Source of the DNA: Hoeflea ulvae | Lineage (GTDB): Bacteria; Pseudomonadota; Alphaproteobacteria; Rhizobiales; Rhizobiaceae | Reading direction: 5' to 3' | Assembly (NCBI RefSeq): GCF_026619435.1 | Contig: NZ_JAOVZQ010000001.1 | Span: 1,557,501 to 1,621,500, forward strand | Length of the DNA: 64,000 nucleotides | Shown here: in pieces, positions 25,391-34,130 of the stretch | Layout of the letters: every line of letters begins with the position of its first letter | Position numbering within the stretch: the first letter of the stretch is position 1 | Notes under the pieces: generated by a model | Databases searched by the model: none | What the model saw: the letters and a program-made list of their open reading frames with translations, nothing else | Told to the model about the DNA's origin: nothing | Made by a program: the position numbers and the translations under genes

Positions 25391-26494
25391 ATGAAAATCA
25401 AGGATATTCGCGCCAGCCTGCATAAAATTTCCATAACCATTCCACGGCTGGAGCCCGGGGCTAGGGGTATGGAAGGACCGAGCAGACCCTCTTTGTCTCC
25501 TGCCAGGTGGAGACCAAAGACGGTAGCATCGGCTTCGGCCTGACCGGACATTTCCTTGCGCGCGCGGTGATCACCGCCTTGCACGAGCACATCCTGCCGG
25601 TGGTCAGGGGCATGGATATCCGCGATGTCGAGAAGATCCACCAGCGCATCTGGCAGAAGCTCAATCTGCGCGCCATGTCGGACAGGATATCGATGGCGCT
25701 GTCGTGCCTGGACAGTGCGCTTTGAGACATCGCCGGCAGGCAGCCGCAGCATCGCTGCCATGCTATGCAATGCCCGCGACAGGATTCCGGCCTGTTTGAC
25801 CTTCGGACTTCTGCGATATGACATTGATCTGCTGGCGGACGCGGTTCGGCTTCACGTTGCCAACGGGTTCGCCGCGCTGAAGTCGGTTGTTGCAATCAAC
25901 AAGGGCGGATGGGGTGAGGATGTGTGGCGACTCAAGGCAATTCGTGACGCTGTCAGCCCGGGTATCGACATCATGATTGATGCAAATTACCTCTTCAATC
26001 CGGTCGAGGCCAAGTATCCGTGCCGCGAGATCGAGGACTGCCGCATCACCTGGTTCGAGGAGCCGCTCACGCAAAATGATGCCCGCGCCATGGGCGACCT
26101 GCGCCGCTCCACGAAGATCCCGATGGCGACAGGCCAGATGGAAGGCCGTCGCTGGCGCCACCGGGAGTTCATCGAGCATCACTCATTCGATATCCTGCCA
26201 CCCAACGTGGCCTATTGCGGCGGCTTTACCGAAGTGCGGAAATACGCCCACATGGCCCAGACCTGCAACATGCCGATCGCCAAGGGCGGCGGCTCGCCGC
26301 TGTTCAACATGCATCTTCTGGCCTGCATGATGAATGGCTGGATCGCGGAGTGGCATCTGGGTATGGTCGCAGTCGGGGAGACCCTGTTCACCGACGCGCC
26401 CCGGCTCGTCAATGGCCGGCTCGACATTCCCGTCCGCCCCGACCTGGGTTTGACAGTGAACGAGGATGCCTTTCGCGACACATTGATAGACTGA
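25391..26494 (+). pseudogene. Enolase-superfamily (mandelate racemase/muconate lactonizing) gene, decayed
   Basis: Three reading frames together spell one protein. It starts MKIKDIRASLHKISITIPRL at 25391, moves to another frame at about 25460 (VETKDGSIGFGLTGHFLARA), meets an in-frame TGA at about 25723 where ALWDIAG would be expected, and returns to a third frame near 25745 through to 26494. The C-terminal barrel retains LKSVVAINKGGWG, the metal ligands in IMIDANYLFNP and ITWFEEPL, and PNVAYCGGFTEV. The nonsense codon plus two or more frameshifts make real decay more likely than sequencing error. It would have been an acid-sugar or hydroxyacid dehydratase/racemase. Confidence 0.8.
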
Positions 26495-26513
26495 AGCAGC
26501 AAATATCTCTGAA

Positions 26514-26523
26514 TTGTTGACAA
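26514..26523. promoter_or_regulatory. Candidate GntR operator upstream of the second tct operon
   Basis: TTGTTGACAA, identical to the site at 19509-19518, lies 84 bp before the tctC start and just downstream of the enolase-like pseudogene. It places the eleven-gene operon under the same probable regulator. Confidence 0.5.
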
Positions 26524-26606
26524 TCGACAAAACGACCGTCAAGATCGAATGGTCAGGCGCTGATGTCCTGACCATTCAGTCTTGGAAATTTCGGGAGGAA
26601 AAACCA

Positions 26607-27557
26607 ATGCTTTCCAGACACTCTCTTGCGGCCACATTGGCTGCTGCGGCTCTGTCGGTTTTGCCCGCGGCTGCCGCGGATTATCCGGTGGACACCGTTA
26701 CATTGGTCACGCACTCCAGTCCGGGCGGCGGCAGTGATGTGTTCCTGCGCGAAATGTCGAAATATCTCGCGCCCGAACTCGGCGTGAATGTGGTCGTCGA
26801 AAATGTGCGCGGCGGCTCGGGTGCCAAGGCCATGGCGGATCTCGCCCAGGCCCCGGCGGACGGCTCGCGCTTTTATGCGACCACGCCGACCTTCATCTAC
26901 ACCTCGCTGCTGTCCGAGCCCGAGTCCACCTATAAGGATCTTGAGCCCCTGGTGAATTTCTTCATCGACCCGGAAGTGATCTACACGGCTGCAGACAGCG
27001 AGTACCAGACGCTTGAGGATGTCATCAAGGCATCGGCCGAAAGCCGCGGTCGCTGGGGCGCGGCGAACCCGGCCTCGCTTGAGCGTCAGGCGCTCGAACA
27101 GCTCAAGGCTTCGACCGGCGTGCAGGCCGGCATCGTCACCCATGAAGGCGGCGGCGATCTGATGATCAATGTCCTCAACGGCACGCTTCAGATCGGCGTC
27201 GGCGAGGTCCAGGAGATCCAGTCCCAGCTCGAAGCTGGCGAGATCCGCCTGCTCGCAACCTTCTCCGATGCACGTCTCGACAATTATCCGGATCTGCCGA
27301 CTGTCGAAGAGCTCGGCTATGGCGTTGTGGTGCGGAAATTCCGTGGCATTGCCGGCCCCAAGGGCCTGCCGGCAGACGTCATTGCTGCCTGGGAAACGGC
27401 AGCGCAGGCGGTTTTGTCTTCCCCGGACTACAAGAAGACCTATGAGGCCAACAACCTCAGGGCCAACTACATGTCGCATGCGGAATACGGTCCCTTCATT
27501 GAAAATTTTGCCAATGAAACCGCTGAATTCCTGCGCGAAACCGGCGTGATCAAGTAG
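26607..27557 (+). CDS. tctC: TctC/Bug-family periplasmic binding protein (set 2)
   Basis: 316 residues. ATG 26607 follows GGAGGAA and gives a Sec signal peptide (MLSRHSLAATLAAAALSVL, cleavage around AAAADYP). Bug-family landmarks are VTHSSPGGGSDVFLREMSKY, VENVRGGSGAKAMADLAQ, EGGGDLMINVLNGTLQIGVG and PTVEELGYGVVV. The protein binds a carboxylic acid in the periplasm and delivers it to TctAB. It uses a Sec signal whereas the set 1 copy uses a Tat signal, and the two mature proteins are quite different, so the two transporters probably have different substrates. Confidence 0.92.
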   Translation: MLSRHSLAATLAAAALSVLPAAAADYPVDTVTLVTHSSPGGGSDVFLREMSKYLAPELGVNVVVENVRGGSGAKAMADLAQAPADGSRFYATTPTFIYTSLLSEPESTYKDLEPLVNFFIDPEVIYTAADSEYQTLEDVIKASAESRGRWGAANPASLERQALEQLKASTGVQAGIVTHEGGGDLMINVLNGTLQIGVGEVQEIQSQLEAGEIRLLATFSDARLDNYPDLPTVEELGYGVVVRKFRGIAGPKGLPADVIAAWETAAQAVLSSPDYKKTYEANNLRANYMSHAEYGPFIENFANETAEFLRETGVIK

Positions 27558-27573
27558 TCAACCCCTTGGATCC

Positions 27574-27600
27574 GGAGCCGCGCTCACCGGGTGCGGCTCC
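27574..27600 (+). promoter_or_regulatory. Hairpin between tctC and tctB (set 2)
   Basis: GGAGCCGC (27574-27581) and GCGGCTCC (27593-27600) form a perfect 8-bp GC-rich stem, loop 11 nt, no T run. It occupies the same position as the hairpin in set 1, and may set the ratio of binding protein to permease. Confidence 0.5.
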
Positions 27601-27716
27601 GCTCCGGGACTTGGGCCGCGCCGAAAGTCGTTTTTGGCGTTGAGCGCCACAATACCGGTCCGGGCCTGTGTGCCCGGTCACCAGGTGCCACACCACTCGG
27701 ATACACAGGAGACACC

Positions 27717-28196
27717 ATGTTCAGTCGCGATTTTGTCGGCGGTATGTCGGCGGTTTTGATTGCCGCTGTGTATCTGCTGTTCGCGTATCAGCTGCGTACC
27801 AGCGCACTCGACGATCTGGTCGGGCCTGGAGGCCTGCCGCGTACCTATGGCTGGATGATGCTGGTGCTTGGCCTGATGATAGCGGCCGGCGCGATCATCA
27901 AGCAGGTCAGGTCAGGCGTTGCTCCCGATCTCGCGCTCGAATGGAAAGGCCAGGGCCGCCGCATCCTCTGGGCGGCGGGATTGCTGCTGATCGGGGTTGG
28001 CTATGTCATCGGGGTCGACACACTCGGCTATCCGCTGGCGATCGCGCTGCTTCTGATTGCAGTGGCTCTCTATCAGGGCGCAAAGCCCGGCCTTCACATT
28101 GCGATCATAGGCATTGGCGGCGCCGCCTTCCTGTGGGTGGCATTCGTTCTGGTTCTGGGCGTTTCCATGCCCAAGGGCTTTTTGGGCATTCTCTAA
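27717..28196 (+). CDS. tctB: TctB-family small membrane subunit (set 2)
   Basis: 159 residues. Four hydrophobic segments are visible: MSAVLIAAVYLLFAYQL, WMMLVLGLMIAAGAIIKQ, ILWAAGLLLIGVGYVIG and IAIIGIGGAAFLWVAFVLVLG. ATG 27717 is chosen because it follows AGGAGACACC and places the first membrane segment close to the N terminus; the in-frame upstream extension has no such features. Placed between tctC and tctA as expected for a TTT system. Confidence 0.88.
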   Translation: MFSRDFVGGMSAVLIAAVYLLFAYQLRTSALDDLVGPGGLPRTYGWMMLVLGLMIAAGAIIKQVRSGVAPDLALEWKGQGRRILWAAGLLLIGVGYVIGVDTLGYPLAIALLLIAVALYQGAKPGLHIAIIGIGGAAFLWVAFVLVLGVSMPKGFLGIL

Positions 28197-28229
28197 ATCA
28201 GCCAACCTCCGGCTCATTGGATCGAAGCA

Positions 28230-29741
28230 ATGGAAATCCTCTACCAAGTCGCACTTCATCTGGGTGATCCCTACATATTTCTCGCTGCCGCGGCAGGTGT
28301 GACATGGGGCATTCTCGGTGGCGCAATGCCGGGCATTTCGCCCTCGATCACCATGGCGCTGCTGCTCCCTTTCACCTACACGATGGATCCGACCGGCGCG
28401 ATCGTGCTGTTGGCCTCGACCTATGTCGGAGCCGAGTATGGCGGCTCAATCCCGGCAATTCTCATCCGCACCCCCGGAACCAATGCCGCCGCTGCCACGG
28501 TCATCGACGGCTATGAGATGAACAAGAAGGGCAAGGCCGGGTTGGCGCTCGGGATTTCGCTGTATTCCGGCGTCCTGGGCAGCCTATTCGGTCTGATGAT
28601 GCTGATGTTGCTGTCCAAGCCGCTTGCCTCGGTGGCGCTTGCCTTCACGCCGCCGGCCTATTTCGCACTCGGAGTGCTGGGATTGAGCGTGATCGCCACC
28701 CTGTCGGGCGAATCCCTGCTCAAGGGCTTTGTCGCGGCACTTCTGGGACTGATGATCGCCACCATCGGCACCGATCCGGTGACCGGTTCGAACCGCTTCA
28801 CCTTCGGCAGCTCCGATCTTCTCACCGGCATCGCCCCGGTTCTGATCATGGTTGGCATGTTCGCCATGAGCGAGCTTCTGGTGCAGGCGTCCGATCGCAG
28901 CGAAGGCAGCAAGGTGCAATCGCGTCCTCGCATGGAGTTTCCCGGCGTCAAGCTCGCCAGGCGTCTGGCGCTGCCCCAGTCGATAGGAGCCGTGATCGGC
29001 ACCTTCGAAGGCGTGATGCCGGGGGCAGGGGGCACCATTGCCTCCTTCATGTCCTACAATGAAGCGCGACGCTGGTCGCGTCACAAGGAGGAATTCGGCA
29101 AGGGCTCGCCCGAGGGCATCGCAGCGCCGGAGACCGCCAACAATGCGGTTGCCGAAACCGCCCTCGTGCCGCTTCTCTCCTTCGGCATTCCGGGTTCCAA
29201 TTCGACAGCCATCCTGCTTGGCGGCTTCCTCATCCACGGGCTGGTTCCGGGGCCGATGCTGTTCACGCGCTCCGCCGATGTGGTCTACGGGCTTTACGCC
29301 GGACTGTTCGTTGCAGCTTTGAGCCTGTTCGCGATCGGCATCATGATGCTGCCCGTGTGCATCTGGCTGGTCAACCGGCCGCGGCCCTATCTTAGCGCCT
29401 TCATTTTCGCGCTCATCCTTTCCGGCATCTTTTCGATCCATGCATCCCTGTCCGATCTCGCGATCATGCTGGTTGCGGGCACGGTGGGCTTCTTCATGCG
29501 GATGTTGCGCATCCCGTTCCTGCCCGCCGTTCTCGGGCTGGTGCTCGGATATCTGGTTGAAAGCAGCTTCCGCCGCTCGCTGGTTCTGTCGGGCGATGAT
29601 CTGACGATCTTCTTCACGGACAAGGTGTCGCTGGCGCTTCTTGTCGTTGCCTTCCTGTTTGTCGCCGGCTCGGTCGGCAAACGCCTGCTCGATGCCCTGC
29701 GGAAACGACCGACGGGCCAATATTCAGAGGGATCAGAATGA
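28230..29741 (+). CDS. tctA: TctA-family large membrane subunit (set 2)
   Basis: 503 residues with the TctA signature GILGGAMPGISPSITMALLL and its repeat GTFEGVMPGAGGTIASFMSY, plus YVGAEYGGSIPAILIRTPGT and PLLSFGIPGSNSTAILLGGF. About 12 membrane segments are expected. Its stop overlaps the PrpD start (ATGA), tying transport to metabolism in one long transcript. It is diverged from set 1, consistent with a distinct substrate. Confidence 0.92.
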   Translation: MEILYQVALHLGDPYIFLAAAAGVTWGILGGAMPGISPSITMALLLPFTYTMDPTGAIVLLASTYVGAEYGGSIPAILIRTPGTNAAAATVIDGYEMNKKGKAGLALGISLYSGVLGSLFGLMMLMLLSKPLASVALAFTPPAYFALGVLGLSVIATLSGESLLKGFVAALLGLMIATIGTDPVTGSNRFTFGSSDLLTGIAPVLIMVGMFAMSELLVQASDRSEGSKVQSRPRMEFPGVKLARRLALPQSIGAVIGTFEGVMPGAGGTIASFMSYNEARRWSRHKEEFGKGSPEGIAAPETANNAVAETALVPLLSFGIPGSNSTAILLGGFLIHGLVPGPMLFTRSADVVYGLYAGLFVAALSLFAIGIMMLPVCIWLVNRPRPYLSAFIFALILSGIFSIHASLSDLAIMLVAGTVGFFMRMLRIPFLPAVLGLVLGYLVESSFRRSLVLSGDDLTIFFTDKVSLALLVVAFLFVAGSVGKRLLDALRKRPTGQYSEGSE

Positions 29742-31126
29742 GTGCCAACCTAGCTGCAGCTCCAGGCTCGCCAAGTGTATCCGAACGCCTTGCGGAGTGG
29801 ATCACCACGATCTCTCCCGGCGATGTGTCGGCCGCGACATCGGACACCCGCCGCAATATCCTGGTCGATATCGTCGGCCTGTGTTTTTCCGCCCGCGACA
29901 CCGATTATGTGGTGGCGGTCAAGGCGGCGTCCGAACCGGGTGACCACGTCATCATCGGCCACAAGGACCGCGTGTCGGCCTCCAGCGCGGCGCTGATCAA
30001 CGGCACGGCGGCCCATGGCGAGGATTTTGACGACACATTCGAAGGCGGGCCGGTCCACTCGGGTGTGGTCCTGGTGCCGGCGCTTGTTGCTGCCGGCCAG
30101 ATGTATGATCTCAGGAACGATCGTGTCATGCTCGGAATTGCGGTGGGCATCGAGGTTCTGTGCCGACTTGCCCTGACATTGCCGAAGGCGGTGCACAAGG
30201 CGGGCTTTCACCCGACATCGGTTCTGGGGGCATTTGCCGCAACGGCCGGAATTTGCGCAGCTTGCGAGGCCGACAAAAAAACCACCGCCAATGCGCTGGG
30301 CATTGTCGGCAGCATGGCGTCGGGCATCATTGAATATCTGGGTGACGGCAGCTGGACCAAGCGCATGCATCCGGGCTGGGCGGCGCAATCGGCGCTTCGC
30401 GCCTATGGCATGGCAAAGGCCGGCTTCAAGGGTCCCCGCCATGTCTTTGAAGGCACCCACGGTGCCTTCACCACATTCGCCCATCCGATCACGCCTTTGA
30501 CCGAGAACCTGTTCGCCGATCTTGGCAGCAACTGGGTGATGGATGCGATCACCTTCAAACCCTATCCCTGCGGCACCATGGTTCAACCCTATATCGACTG
30601 TGCCATGGCATTGAAGGCGCGTTCGGTCAGCACCCAGAACATCCGCCGCATTGTCTGCAAGACCGCGGAGGGAATCGTCCATCGGCTTTGGGAGCCGCTG
30701 GATCTCAAGCAGAAACCACCCACCGCCTATGCAGCCAAGTTCTCCGTGCCTTACGGCGTGGCGCTTGGACTGGTTCGCGGCCATGCCGAACTGGGGGACT
30801 TCACCGATGCATCGGTCACCGATCCGGACTTGCTGGCGATTGCGGGCAAAGTCGGGTTCGAGGTCGACCCGGCAAATCCCTATCCTGCAGCCTTCACCGG
30901 CCATGTCCGCATTGAGTATGAGGATGGCTCTGTCGAGGAGGCGGAACGCGGTCATATGCGCGGTGGCGCAACCGAGCCGCTGAGCCGGCTGGAAATCGAC
31001 GACAAGTTCCGCGCCAATATGCGCTTCGGTGGCCACGAGAATCCGGACGCGGTGCTCGCCCTGTGCGACCGCATCGCCGCGGGCGAGGGCAGCAGCGCAC
31101 TCATCAAGGAATTGGGACAGCCATGA
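29738..31126 (+). CDS. MmgE/PrpD family protein (copy 3)
   Basis: 462 residues starting MSANLAAAPGSPSVSERLAE. Landmarks: NILVDIVGLCFSARDTDYVV, HGEDFDDTFEGGPVHSGVVL, HPTSVLGAFAATAGICAACE, GSWTKRMHPGWAAQSALRAY, and FKPYPCGTMVQPYIDC. The pattern matches family members annotated as 2-methylcitrate dehydratase-like. It overlaps tctA and the following SDR gene by 4 nt each. The order PrpD-SDR-AbrB is shared with the minus-strand operon at 14.5-17.8 kb, which points to a conserved functional unit. Confidence 0.9.
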   Translation: MSANLAAAPGSPSVSERLAEWITTISPGDVSAATSDTRRNILVDIVGLCFSARDTDYVVAVKAASEPGDHVIIGHKDRVSASSAALINGTAAHGEDFDDTFEGGPVHSGVVLVPALVAAGQMYDLRNDRVMLGIAVGIEVLCRLALTLPKAVHKAGFHPTSVLGAFAATAGICAACEADKKTTANALGIVGSMASGIIEYLGDGSWTKRMHPGWAAQSALRAYGMAKAGFKGPRHVFEGTHGAFTTFAHPITPLTENLFADLGSNWVMDAITFKPYPCGTMVQPYIDCAMALKARSVSTQNIRRIVCKTAEGIVHRLWEPLDLKQKPPTAYAAKFSVPYGVALGLVRGHAELGDFTDASVTDPDLLAIAGKVGFEVDPANPYPAAFTGHVRIEYEDGSVEEAERGHMRGGATEPLSRLEIDDKFRANMRFGGHENPDAVLALCDRIAAGEGSSALIKELGQP

Positions 31127-31887
31127 CACAGCACATCAATCAGGACCTTTCGGGACGCGTGGCACTGGTCACCGGAGCCTCGCGCAATATCGGGCGGGCG
31201 ATCGCCGTGGCCCTTGCCGGGCGGGGAGCAAGGATTGCCGTTCATGTCGGGCAGGACCGTGCAGCCGGCGAGGAGACCGCCGCAGCGGTGCGCGAGGCAG
31301 GCAGCGAGGCGGTTGTTCTGAGCGGGGACCTGTCCGATCCGGATACCGCCAGGTCAGTGGTCGCGGATGCGGCCGCCGCCTTCGGCCAGTTGGACATGGT
31401 CATCAACAATGCCGCCATCCGCCCCGAAGCTCCCTTCGAAACGCTTACCTATGAGAACTGGCGCAGGGTCATGGGCATTGCGCTTGATGCGGTGTTTCTG
31501 GTGTCGCAGGCGGCGCTTCCGCATCTCAAGGCCAGTGATATGGCCTCCGTTGTCAATATCGGCGGATTGACCGGCCATACGGGCGCGGCTGAACGCGCCC
31601 ATGTGATCACCGCCAAGGCGGGGCTGGTCGGCCTGACCAAGGCAATGGCGCATGAGCTTTCGTCTCAGGGGATCACCATCAATTGCGTGTCGCCAGGCCT
31701 CATCGAGACGGCGCGGGTGGGGGCAGCAGGCCATAAGCCAAAGCATCACGACACACGCACCAATCTTGTCGGCCACCGCGGAACCGCGGAAGACGTCGCC
31801 GAAGCCGTGGCTTTCCTGTGCAGTCCGGCCAGCCGGTACATCACCGGAGAGACAATGCATGTAAATGGCGGCGCGTATCTGGGATGA
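31123..31887 (+). CDS. SDR-family protein with atypical active site (copy 2)
   Basis: 254 residues from the ATG overlapping the PrpD stop. FabG-like features are present: VALVTGASRNIGRAIAVALA, VINNAAIRPEAPFETLTYEN, YITGETMHVNGGAYLG. As in copy 1, the catalytic residues are altered: the Ser position reads VVNIGG, and the YxxxK motif reads VITAK, with His just before it (AHVITAKAG). The Lys and the cofactor motif are kept. The enzyme may bind NAD(P) but act by another mechanism, or a displaced His could take over the Tyr role; the latter is speculation. Confidence 0.87.
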   Translation: MTQHINQDLSGRVALVTGASRNIGRAIAVALAGRGARIAVHVGQDRAAGEETAAAVREAGSEAVVLSGDLSDPDTARSVVADAAAAFGQLDMVINNAAIRPEAPFETLTYENWRRVMGIALDAVFLVSQAALPHLKASDMASVVNIGGLTGHTGAAERAHVITAKAGLVGLTKAMAHELSSQGITINCVSPGLIETARVGAAGHKPKHHDTRTNLVGHRGTAEDVAEAVAFLCSPASRYITGETMHVNGGAYLG

Positions 31888-32942
31888 CCCAAAGCCCGTC
31901 CCTGTCGATTGCGCTCGGCTTGGGGTGCTCTGCCCTGTTCGGAGCGGGGTTCACCTGGCTTGGTGTGCCGCTCGGCTGGATTCTGGGCGCAATGGCGGGC
32001 GCAGCCCTGTATGGCAATACCGCGGGAATAACCGGCAGGACGCGCAATCTGCGACGGGCCGGGCAATTGATTGTCGGCACGGCGACGGCTGGTGTGCTTA
32101 CGCCGGCGCTTCTCGACACGATGGGCGACCTGCTTCCGGCCATGGTCGGCGCCGCGATTGCCGCCAATGCATTCGGATTGCTGCTTGCCTGGCCATTGGC
32201 CCGGATTGCCGGAACCGACCGGACAACGGCGCTGCTGTCCTCGCTGCCCGCCGGCATGGCGGAGATGGCCACGCTTGCCAAGCAGGTCAATGCGCGAACA
32301 GAAATTGTCACCGTCGTGCATACGCTGCGGGTGATCCTTGTTGTGGTCTGCGTCCCATTCTTTCTGGGTGTCTCCGGTTCCGCGCCCGCAGTCTTCATCG
32401 ACACTGGCGGCAGCATGGCAGCGCTTCTGGCGTGCCTGGGCCTCGGGCTCGCCTTCGCACTCGTGTCTGACCGGCTGGGCCTGCTCAATCCCTACATCAT
32501 CATGCCGATGGTGATCGGCATCGCCTTTGTGCTTTCGGGTTTTCGCGTGGCGCAAATGCCGGTGCCGTTGTTGATCGCCGCACAGGTGCTGATCGGGTTT
32601 TCGCTCGGTGCGCGGCTCAAGAGTGAGGATCTCGCCCGCATGCCAAGGGCGGCCCTGGCAGGGATCGTGTGCGGGCTGGCGCTGATTGCTTTCATGGTGC
32701 TGTTGGTCGCGCCTGTTCTCAACACGCTGACCGGAACGGATCTTGCCGTGCTCATGCTGGGCGTCGCTCCGGGTGGTCTGGGCGAGATGATTGCATCGGC
32801 CAAGGCGCTCGGGGTCGCCTCGGCGCTGGTTGCCGGTTTCCAGTTCGTCCGGTCCTTCCTGACCAACATGATCGTTCCACCGCTTCTTCTCCGCTTCGCC
32901 GCAGGGTCATCCAGCAAGGGGAACAGTAATGAAAATCCTTGA
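31884..32942 (+). CDS. AbrB-family integral membrane protein (copy 2)
   Basis: 352 residues, strongly hydrophobic with about ten segments. The duplicated motif is LGVPLGWILGAMAGAALYGN in the first half and LGLLNPYIIMPMVIGIAFVL in the second, together with LSSLPAGMAEMATLAKQVN and LMLGVAPGGLGEMIASAKAL. It overlaps the SDR gene by 4 nt and TarD by 14 nt. Both copies in this window lie next to TTT and PrpD/SDR genes, so a role in moving the same substrate, a product, or an overflow metabolite is a sensible hypothesis. Confidence 0.85.
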   Translation: MTQSPSLSIALGLGCSALFGAGFTWLGVPLGWILGAMAGAALYGNTAGITGRTRNLRRAGQLIVGTATAGVLTPALLDTMGDLLPAMVGAAIAANAFGLLLAWPLARIAGTDRTTALLSSLPAGMAEMATLAKQVNARTEIVTVVHTLRVILVVVCVPFFLGVSGSAPAVFIDTGGSMAALLACLGLGLAFALVSDRLGLLNPYIIMPMVIGIAFVLSGFRVAQMPVPLLIAAQVLIGFSLGARLKSEDLARMPRAALAGIVCGLALIAFMVLLVAPVLNTLTGTDLAVLMLGVAPGGLGEMIASAKALGVASALVAGFQFVRSFLTNMIVPPLLLRFAAGSSSKGNSNENP

Positions 32943-34122
32943 GATCCGGGAGGCTGTCGCCTCGATCGCTTCGCCCATCCGCAATGCCTATATCGATTTT
33001 TCGAAAATGACGGTCAGCGTGGTCGCGGTCGTCACCGACGTGATCCGCGACGGCAAACCCGTCATTGGCTACGGTTTCAATTCCAATGGCCGGTATGCGG
33101 CCCGCGGACTCCTGAACGAGCGCTTCCTGCCGCGCCTTCGTGAGGCAAAGCCGGACGAGTTGATCAATGATGCAGGCGACAATCTCGACCTGCACAAGAT
33201 CTGGTCGGTCATGATGTCGAACGAAAAGCCCGGCGGCCACGGCGAACGCTCGGTTGCCGTGGGCGTCGTCGACATGGCGATCTGGGATGCGGTGTCAAAG
33301 ATCGCGGGCGTACCGCTGTACCAGCATCTCGCCCATACCTATGGCGATGGCAAAGCGGACGACAGCGTCTTCGTCTATGCCGCAGGCGGGTATTATTATT
33401 CTGGCAAGGATGACAGCCAGCTTCGGGCCGAGATGCGGCGCTATCTCGACCTGGGCTATTCGGTCGTCAAGATGAAGATCGGAGGGGCGTCGCTCGACGA
33501 GGACATGCGCCGGATCGAGTCGGTTCTCGAGGTGGTGGGCGGCGGCAAGCATCTGGGCGTTGACGCCAATGGCCGGTTCGATCTGGAAACCGCTGTCGCC
33601 TATGCCGAGGCGATGAAAAAATATGATCTGTTCTGGTACGAAGAGGCGGGCGATCCGCTGGACTACCAGTTGCAGGCAGAGCTTGCGAAAGCCTACCCCG
33701 GCGCCATGGCCACCGGTGAGAAGCTGTTCTCCCACCAGGATGCCCGCAACCTCGTCCGCCATGGCGGCATGCGCCCCGACCGCGACTGGCTGCAGTTTGA
33801 CTGCGTGCTCAGCTACGGTCTCGTTGAATATATGCGCACGCTCGAGGCGATCGCGGATGAGGGCTTCTCAAGCCGGAACTGCATACCGCATGGTGGCCAT
33901 CAACTGTCCCTCAATATCGCCGCTGGATTGAAGCTTGGCGGCAATGAATCCTATCCGGAGGTGTTCAAACCCTTCGGCGGATTTGCCGACGGGATCAGGG
34001 TCGAGAATGGCCGTGTCGGCCTGCCGGATGCGCCTGGCATCGGGTTCGAGCAGAAGACGGACTTGATCAAGCTCATGCGCTCGATCACCGAAACTGAGCC
34101 GGGCGCAAACACAGTTCGATAA
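32929..34122 (+). CDS. tarD: D(-)-tartrate dehydratase-like enolase-superfamily enzyme
   Basis: 397 residues, closely following the D-tartrate dehydratase characterised from Bradyrhizobium as I remember it: SPIRNAYIDFSKMT near the N terminus, YGFNSNGRY, MSNEKPGGHGERSVAVG, FVYAAGGYYY, catalytic KMKIGG (Lys181, Lys183), metal ligand region VDANGRFDLE, FWYEEAGDPLDYQLQ, ATGEKLFSHQDARN and the His of CIPHGGHQLSLNIA. The enzyme converts D-tartrate to oxaloacetate in the cytoplasm. The match extends over the whole length, so the specificity is likely kept. This gives the clearest substrate clue for the operon. Confidence 0.88.
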   Translation: MKILEIREAVASIASPIRNAYIDFSKMTVSVVAVVTDVIRDGKPVIGYGFNSNGRYAARGLLNERFLPRLREAKPDELINDAGDNLDLHKIWSVMMSNEKPGGHGERSVAVGVVDMAIWDAVSKIAGVPLYQHLAHTYGDGKADDSVFVYAAGGYYYSGKDDSQLRAEMRRYLDLGYSVVKMKIGGASLDEDMRRIESVLEVVGGGKHLGVDANGRFDLETAVAYAEAMKKYDLFWYEEAGDPLDYQLQAELAKAYPGAMATGEKLFSHQDARNLVRHGGMRPDRDWLQFDCVLSYGLVEYMRTLEAIADEGFSSRNCIPHGGHQLSLNIAAGLKLGGNESYPEVFKPFGGFADGIRVENGRVGLPDAPGIGFEQKTDLIKLMRSITETEPGANTVR

Positions 34123-34130
34123 ACACACGG

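Noticed and set aside
28584..29720. 378-residue minus-strand frame inside tctA (set 2)
   Set aside because: Highly charged His/Arg/Asp/Gln-rich translation opposite a hydrophobic membrane protein, a classic antisense artefact.
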